Assembly: GCA_004026145.2 (NCBI GenBank)
Contig: SWLE01000472.1
Span: 1-64,000 of the forward strand
From: Takifugu bimaculatus
Taxonomy: Eukaryota > Chordata > Actinopteri > Tetraodontiformes > Tetraodontidae
DNA: 64,000 nt
Direction of reading: 5' to 3'
This document shows, in pieces, positions 58,412 through 64,000 of the stretch. Made by a program: the position numbers and the translations under genes. Position 1 is the first letter of the stretch. Each line of letters starts with the position of its first letter. The notes beneath the pieces were generated by a model, which had not been told where the DNA came from, ran no database searches, and saw nothing but the letters and a program-made list of their open reading frames with translations.

Positions 58412-59994
58412 TTTTTGATTTTTCAAAAACTCATTACAAAAAAGAAGAACATGATCCAAACAAACAAAACATCTGAACATCATTCAGTTGAGGAGGCCTC
58501 CAAAGACCAGCTCCTCCTCTTCCACCAGACATAGTTCATCTTTTAGGCACCATGTGCTCTTAAACTCCTCAATATTGGCCTCGTCGGCGCTTACAAGCCG
58601 AGACCGAACCTTTAGTAGCAGTTTTTTGAGGCGATACAGTTCCTGGCCAAAGCTCCCAGTCTTCATAAAGTACTTGGTGGACTCCTGAAAAAGCTGGAGG
58701 TCTGGAAAGTAGTCCTCCACCTGTACAGACCTCATCCCCTTCGTGGTCCTGAGGAAAGACCTAATCTTTGACAGAGAGTATCCACTATGCATCTCCACCT
58801 GTATGTCATCATTATCAGTGAGAGTTTCCTGTGTGTCCCATGAACTGTTGCTCTCCTGTATGTCCAACAAGGAGCTCTTTGTACTTTGTGTGTCCATTGG
58901 TGTGGTGTGTGTCCTGTGGGCTGTGTGTGTCCTGTGAGCTGTGTGTGTCCTGTGAGATATGTGTGTGAGGTGAGATGTGTATATCTTGTGTCCATTGTGG
59001 TGGGGAGGTTGTGTGACTTGAACTTGCCGTGTCCTGTTTGTCCTGCAGGCTACGTGTGTCCACCTCCGGTTCGAAGGCAGGAGACATTTGTTCTTCTGTG
59101 GACAGTTTCTTTACCTTATCATTTTTTACCTTTGAATCTGTATTCTTCCTTTTGATTGATACGTTGATACTGTTCTCCTCCACTGCAACATCCTCCATGT
59201 CCAGGACGGTTTCAGCCACTCTTGTGACCACCTGCTCCACCAGCTCTCTGGTGAGACGCTCACTCCCGAGGTCCCTGTGGTCCCCCTGCAACCCTGCGGG
59301 CTACTCCACCTCCACGGCTGTGCCTGTGTCGCCAGTTTGAGCTCTTCCTTATTGTCGTTGAGGACCATGGACACCTGTCGTCTACACGACATGTCTCAGC
59401 AGCGGGGACTTAGAGCTGAGAGGAATTAACCTCATCGGGGACACCACGCGTCCGTGTCGGCTGAGCTCCTGCAGCAATAGGTCGTTCTTAAGGAACGGAG
59501 GGACGTTTGACACCACCACCTTTTTAACTGGGTTTGACAGGGGAAACACCAGCATCAGTGCACCATTAATGACCACTCCAGCAACCACCATCTGATCGGC
59601 CTTTTCAGTGCTGTCCACAAACACCACCACCGTGCTGTTAATCCTGGAAGCAGACTTCACGCTTCTGTGACCCACAATCTCCCCCACAACCAGGGCGCAC
59701 TCCTCCACGGACACACCGGCCGGTGGAGAGAGTTTGACGCCGTATCTGCGGGTGAGTTTCTCCAACTCGGAGACTCCCGCCGCTGCCATGACGGGCATGG
59801 CAACCGTGGCCCCCAAACAATTCCAAAAAAGACAGTGAGGAAACAATCAAAATTACAAAAAGTGCTCCCCAATATGATTATACACCACCCAGTGTGACAA
59901 TAAAGATCAGAAGTTAGAAAATGTTTGGAAAAAACACTTATATTTATCATTAACTCCCGCAGCCAACATACCTTTTATCACTCACCACGCTCAC

Positions 59995-59996
<2 letters not shown>
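58412..59996 (-). mobile_element. Tx1-type LINE no. 3, ORF1 only
   Basis: About 1.58 kb between two (GA)n tracts. It has a 5' region, a complete-looking ORF1 and a short 3' tail ending AAATC next to the TC repeat, like no. 2, but no ORF2 at all. It resembles half-LINE elements that move with another element's enzymes; a simple internal deletion is the other reading. Confidence 0.6.
58484..59797 (-). pseudogene. Tx1 LINE no. 3, ORF1
   Basis: Starts MPVMAAAGVSELEKLTRRYG near 59797, has VGHRSVKSASRINSTVVVFV and VVVSNVPPFLKNDLLLQELS (RRM-like), then shifts frame near 59390 (HVVCRRQVSMVLND) and near 59290, passes an HTGHT-rich low-complexity stretch (58890-59010) and ends in YFPDLQLFQESTKYFMKTGS ... 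VFGGLLN at 58484. The zinc knuckle seen in no. 1 is not obvious here. Confidence 0.6.

Positions 59997-60028
<32 letters not shown>
59997..60028. repeat. (GA)n microsatellite, ~16 units
   Basis: Longest of the three GA/TC tracts; lies at the 5' end of Tx1 no. 3 and is probably the original target microsatellite. Confidence 0.95.
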
Positions 60029-60031
<3 letters not shown>

Positions 60032-60644
60032 GTAGGGGGTTAAACAAAACACACTAACAAAAGCCAGATCTGATTATGCACTCACGCACACCATCTGCGT
60101 ATGCAGATTTAGCCTATTACGACATGTCTGGCACCGCTGCCATAAATCACAGTTTTTTGCGACTGCTCGCACTAAATTTACATCCCTGAAAAGTGGGTAT
60201 CTGACCGTAAAAAGCGTCTTCAAACGCACTCGTCAGCCACGCCAGAGTGGACACCCTCGACCCTCGGTATTACTCACAGTTTTCCAGTCAATCAAGAGAA
60301 AGAGAGACCTGACTGGGTACTCCCAAAGGGTACATAGGACTTTGGGACAATTGTCCGCGGCTTTCTAAAACTTTAACATCATTTCCTGGCCATAACACGA
60401 CACATTCCTAGTGCCCGCATGCTCAGTCGCCAATCTTGTACATAACACAGTATACAGACCGAAATAAGATAAATTCAGAATGTCCTTTTTAAATGAAATG
60501 AGCAGTGTAAATAAATCTCATGGCCTGTCTCTCCTCCAGAGCCACTACTTCAGTCTTTCATAACACAAAAAAGGTCAAATTAAAAATTTTGGAAGAACTG
60601 TTCCCCAACATCAGCACAAAAATACTGTATACATACACATTACC
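60029..60644. other. No gene recognised
   Basis: Contains a near-palindrome around TCTGCGTATGCAGA (60099-60112). Nothing else stands out. Confidence 0.4.
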
Positions 60645-60886
60645 ATCACCTTATCGTGTTGGAGGAGTTTGTGTACCCTAATGAGCCTGGGAGCTATGCT
60701 GTCCGGGGCAGTTTGCCCCTGGTAGGGTCTCCCAAGGCAGATTGGTCCTAGGTGAAGGGTCAGACAAAGAATGGTTCAAGACCCACCATGAAGCAACTAA
60801 AAGGGAAGCCGCGTACCCAGCCCGGAGGGTTACCGGGGCCCCACCCTGGAGCCAGGCCTGGGGCTGGAGCTCCAAAAATGGGAGTA
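60645..60886 (+). mobile_element. GC-rich interspersed repeat, second copy
   Basis: CACCTTATCGTGTTGGAGGA, CCCCTGGTAGGG and GGAGCCAGGCCTGGGG match the block at 28290-28560. Interrupted at 60884 by the Tigger element. Confidence 0.5.
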
Positions 60887-61078
60887 CTGTATTTTCACAA
60901 CTATAAGGCGCACCTAAAACACTGAGATTTTCTCAAAAATCGACGGTCCGCCTTATAATATGGTGCACCTTGTGTGTGGACTGAGTTCCAGAATCTGCTG
61001 TGTGCCTTTAGTGGGTGCACTATGGTAAACGCTCCACCCATCGATTAGCGGCACACATATGCGTAAGGACCCCCTAAA

Positions 61079-62310
61079 ATGGCACCAGTCAAGCAACATG
61101 CGTATAAGACTCACTTTAAACTGCAGGCCATCGAATATGCGGCTGAAAATGGCAATCGAGCAGCTGCAAGACATTTTAATGTACAGTGATCCCTCGTTTA
61201 TCGCGGGAGTTGCGTTCCAAAAATAACACGCGAAAAGTGAAATCCGTGAAGTAGTCAGCTTCATTTTTTTAAATTATTTTACAATGCAATACTGAACTAT
61301 AGAATGAAACCAAAAATCAAAACCTGTTTTAAAGCCCAAAATTTGTTTAAAACAATAATTTTAATATAGTAATACAAGGTTGGAAACATTGTCACTCGTG
61401 TATTTCCCAGTCCCAGCTGTGCCTCTTCGTCCTGACTCCGCTCCGCTGGAGCGTCTGTTTCTACTGAAGGCGCAGGAGTCTTTCTCTGAGAGAAGAACAT
61501 TGTTATGGGTAGTTGTTGGCGCTCTTTCTTTTTCTGAGCAAGAAGATTTTTATCAACGGATATGCCACCTTCGATTATATTTGAGAACTGCAATGAACGA
61601 CTCGCAAAAAAAATCTGTGAAGCAGCGAAGCCGTGAAAGATGAAACGCGATATAGCGAGGGATCACTGTAATGTAATGTTTAATGGTCAGAAAGTGGAGA
61701 AAACAAGAAAGTGAACGAAAGTGAGGCAGAAGAAGCTGAGTTTCCGCGGAACAACTGGAAAGGGTGTCTCTACTGTCACCATTCGACAAAAGGCCAAAGC
61801 AATTGCTGAAGAAATGGACATTGTACACTTCCAAGGAGGTCTGTCTTGGTGTTTTTGCTTTATGAGGAGGCGGCATCTCTCCATACGCGCAAGGACAGCT
61901 GTTGTGCAGTGGCTGCCCACGGATTACCAGGAGAGGGTGGCCATCTTCCGCACCTACTGCCGTGACAAGATAACTGCCCCCAGCCACATTACCAACATAG
62001 ATGAGATCCATCCATTGTGGGAGCGCTGGATGACGTAAGGCGAACACTCCTTCACAAAGACTATGAGGCAGCGGCGGGCAAGTTTGCCACTAGATGCGGG
62101 TGGATTGTAGACGCATGGGCTGTGATTCCGTCTTCATGTATTGTAAGAGCTTTCACAAAAGCTGGCATTAATGCTGAAGCGGAACCGGTCGGTGAGTCTG
62201 ATTCAGATGATGAAGAAGAGGAATTCGGGATGTTGGACAATGAAATAGCGCAGCTGTTTAATTCAGATACAGAAGATGAAAACTTTGATGGTTTTGTGGC
62301 GGAAGAATGA
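61079..62310 (+). pseudogene. Tigger-type transposase, deleted
   Basis: Starts MAPVKQHAYKTHFKLQAIEY at 61079 (psq-type helix-turn-helix), is cut after HFNV by the nested element, resumes with GVSTVTIRQKAKAIAEEMD and RRRHLSIRARTAVVQWLP (CENP-B-type HTH), then ITNIDEI jumps straight to LWERWMT. The whole DDE catalytic domain between these is missing. The end (IVRAFTKAGINAEAE, then an acidic tail) is open to 62310. Non-functional. Confidence 0.8.
61184..61668. mobile_element. Nested Tc1/mariner-superfamily MITE
   Basis: Ends CAGTGATCCCTCGTTTATCG and, reversed, CAGTGATCCCTCGCTATATC, with TA on each side (61182-61183, 61669-61670). 485 bp, no transposase; short antisense frames are incidental. 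Confidence 0.88.
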
Positions 62311-62494
62311 ATATTTTGTTCAATAAATGTGTCGAAACTCACCGTTTTACTTCTGCTGTCATTTTTTACTGTATGTTTTATCATGCGCCTAATAATATGG
62401 TGCGCCCTATGTATGTTTTAAATACAGATATAGCACCCGTAAGTGAGACTGCACCTTTTATTACAGTGCGCCTTATGGTTGTGAAAATATGGTA

Positions 62495-63093
62495 GTAGAA
62501 AGGCCTCATGATACACATCCTCATATGGAGAACTGCCTACGGGGCCCAGCATCACTTCTTAGCAACTGTTACGGGACAGTTAAGGAGGCCAGGGCCCAGA
62601 TGCAGAGTGCAAACAGAAAGGTTCCTTCTTGACAAGATATCCAAAACGATCGGACCAAGTAACAACCAAAAACTCTGAGAAAGTAACAACGGAAAAGGGG
62701 AATGAAAAATCACCATCGAAATGGTAAAAAAACGTCGAGAAAAGAAACAACTGAAAGAGGTGACGAAGCACTGAAAAAACGTACTATACGAGAGAACAAA
62801 CGAGGCGAAGGGCTGGTGATCTCGGGGAGCTGGAGCTAGATACAGAAACATACGCAATAATCCGGCACCGGAGGCAAAGAGGGGAGAGCTTAAGTAGGTG
62901 CTGACTTAGGCGTAACGAGCTGCAGGTGCGCCGGAGGCTCAGTGCTCTTCGGAGATCGGCCTGCCCCTGGATACCGTTCCTGCAGGTAGAGGAGGAGGTG
63001 AGAAGTCCGAGTGCCAACCAGAAACTGAACCACAACAGCAACTCCTTTTAGCAATAACAAGACTTCCATTACAAGCTTAAAGAGAGACCAAAG
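62495..63093. other. Unassigned repeat-like sequence
   Basis: TGTTACGGGACAGTTAAGGA at 62569 could be an LTR start, but I cannot find its end. No coding potential recognised. Confidence 0.3.
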
Positions 63094-63209
63094 TCACAGG
63101 ACACATGTGGAGCATATCCTAGTATGGCACCCGGCTGGCTGAGAAACAAGTTGTGGCCTTACAGAAGTAAAGGCAGGCAGAGAATAGATACACAGGCTTC
63201 AGATACTAC
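63094..63209 (-). mobile_element. LTR B end fragment
   Basis: GGCTTCAGATACTACA and about 100 bp before it match the right end of LTR B in the macrosatellite units, with roughly 15-20% differences. Confidence 0.7.
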
Positions 63210-64000
63210 AACAGCTTTTGGGGAAAACCTGGTCTGATTAAGAGAGATGGTGTCCATCCCAACCGGGATGGTGCCTCATTTATTTCTAGTAACTTCGCCA
63301 ATTTTATTTGAACTAAAGTTACCTGACAAACCAGGGTCCGGACCAGGATGCAGAGTTGTAGTCTTACACATCTCTCTGCTGGTTCCATTGAACCCTCATC
63401 CACCAACAATAACATATTTAACACTATAGAAGTAGTCTCTGTTCCAAGTTCACCAAGCACCATAATCTAAAATTAATACCAAAGCACAAATTGGAGAAAC
63501 TGACATCACAATTAAATGTGGACTATTAACTATTAGATCTCTTTTGTGCAAATCCCTGTTAGTGCACGACGTGATAGTGGATCAACACATTGATTTATTT
63601 TGTCTAACAGACCTGGCTTCAGGATGAGGGGTATGTTAGCTTAAACGAATCTACTCCTCCAACCCATCTCAACATTCCTCATGTTACTGGTCAAGGAGGG
63701 GGGAGTGGCAACAATCAATCACTCCAAGTTATTAATTAATCCTAGACCAAAACATGGTTCCAGTTCATTTGAAAGCCTGATTCTTGGCATCACCCATCTG
63801 AACCAGATGGAAGAAAAGCCACTTTTGTTTGTAGTTGTATATTGGCCCCCTGCTGGAACACATTCAGAGTTCTTATCTGAGTTCTCTGACTTCTTATCTG
63901 ACTTGGTCCTTAGAACAGATAAAGTCATTATCATTGGAGACTTTAACGTCCGTGTAGGTTATAAATTACTTCATTTCATTACTTGAGTCAATTGGTTTCC
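63210..64000 (+). mobile_element. CR1/L2-group LINE, continues past the window
   Basis: Starts with IKRDGVHPNRDGASFISSN, like the end of the esterase-type ORF1 of CR1-group LINEs. The ORF2 endonuclease follows: LLTIRSLLCKSLLVHD near 63530, IDLFCL (63590), GGGVATINHS, LLFVVVYWPPAGTHSEFL and KVIIIGDFNV (63940). Frameshifts near 63600 and 63675 show it is not intact. The RT lies beyond 64000. Confidence 0.65.

Larger units (their letters stand above)
60887..62492 (+). mobile_element. Tigger/pogo-type DNA transposon, internally deleted
   Basis: Inverted ends CTGTATTTTCACAACTATAA (left) and, reversed, CCATATTTTCACAACCATAA (right), flanked by TA on both sides (60885-60886, 62493-62494). Contains parts of a transposase and a nested element. 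Confidence 0.85.

Overview
This window is eukaryotic and almost certainly from a ray-finned (teleost) fish. The clues are spliced genes with GT-AG introns, a remnant of the vertebrate gene glod5, a multi-exon DUF6729-type gene as found in many copies in fish, an intact vertebrate-type tRNA-Gly(UCC), and a dense load of fish-type transposons (Tx1 and L2 LINEs, hAT, Tigger/pogo, copia-type gag, endogenous-retrovirus pieces). There are no operons and no prokaryotic signals. Very little of the 64 kb is a working protein gene: most long reading frames are transposon remnants or antisense shadows.

Layout. 1-10180: a satellite of about 16 monomers of roughly 590-600 bp. Each monomer holds two tRNA-like arms facing each other, with higher-order repeats of about 2025 bp and 1186 bp. 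10181-10500: a promoter-like block with a 32-bp repeat carrying CCAAT boxes. 10873-17418: a spliced DUF6729-type gene on the + strand, broken by several frameshifts and one missing splice donor. 17871-18484: three glod5 exons (- strand), also broken. 18974-19839: three well-formed exons of an unidentified - strand gene. 20210-23560: a tRNA-like fragment, a stray copy of the satellite, and a diverged inverted copy of the later macrosatellite unit. 23563-28228: endogenous-retrovirus remnants (env end, gag, probable LTR) mixed with hAT and pogo-type ends.

28673-49270: a tandem array of about six nearly identical units of about 3.45 kb. Each unit contains a tRNA-Gly(UCC) gene, a copia/UBN2-type gag remnant split by a solo LTR, a second reverse-oriented solo LTR, and a broken hAT transposase. 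Both ends of the array break at the same place in the tRNA gene, and the last piece is inverted.

49430-64000: a nest of transposons. Three Tx1-type LINEs lie in the same orientation and are separated by (GA/TC)n tracts, as expected of TC-microsatellite-targeting LINEs. The first carries an L2 LINE and a hAT foldback element, each with an exact target-site duplication. The third has an ORF1 but no ORF2. A Tigger/pogo element with a second TA-flanked element inside it, an LTR fragment, and the start of a CR1/L2-type LINE finish the window.

How the parts work together: the only components that look functional from sequence alone are the tRNA-Gly genes (paired stems, A and B boxes, downstream T-tract) and possibly the NF-Y-type promoter block. 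The rest is a record of tandem amplification, unequal exchange and nested insertion. Frameshifts recur in several otherwise well-conserved genes, so base-level assembly error should be excluded before calling them all dead.
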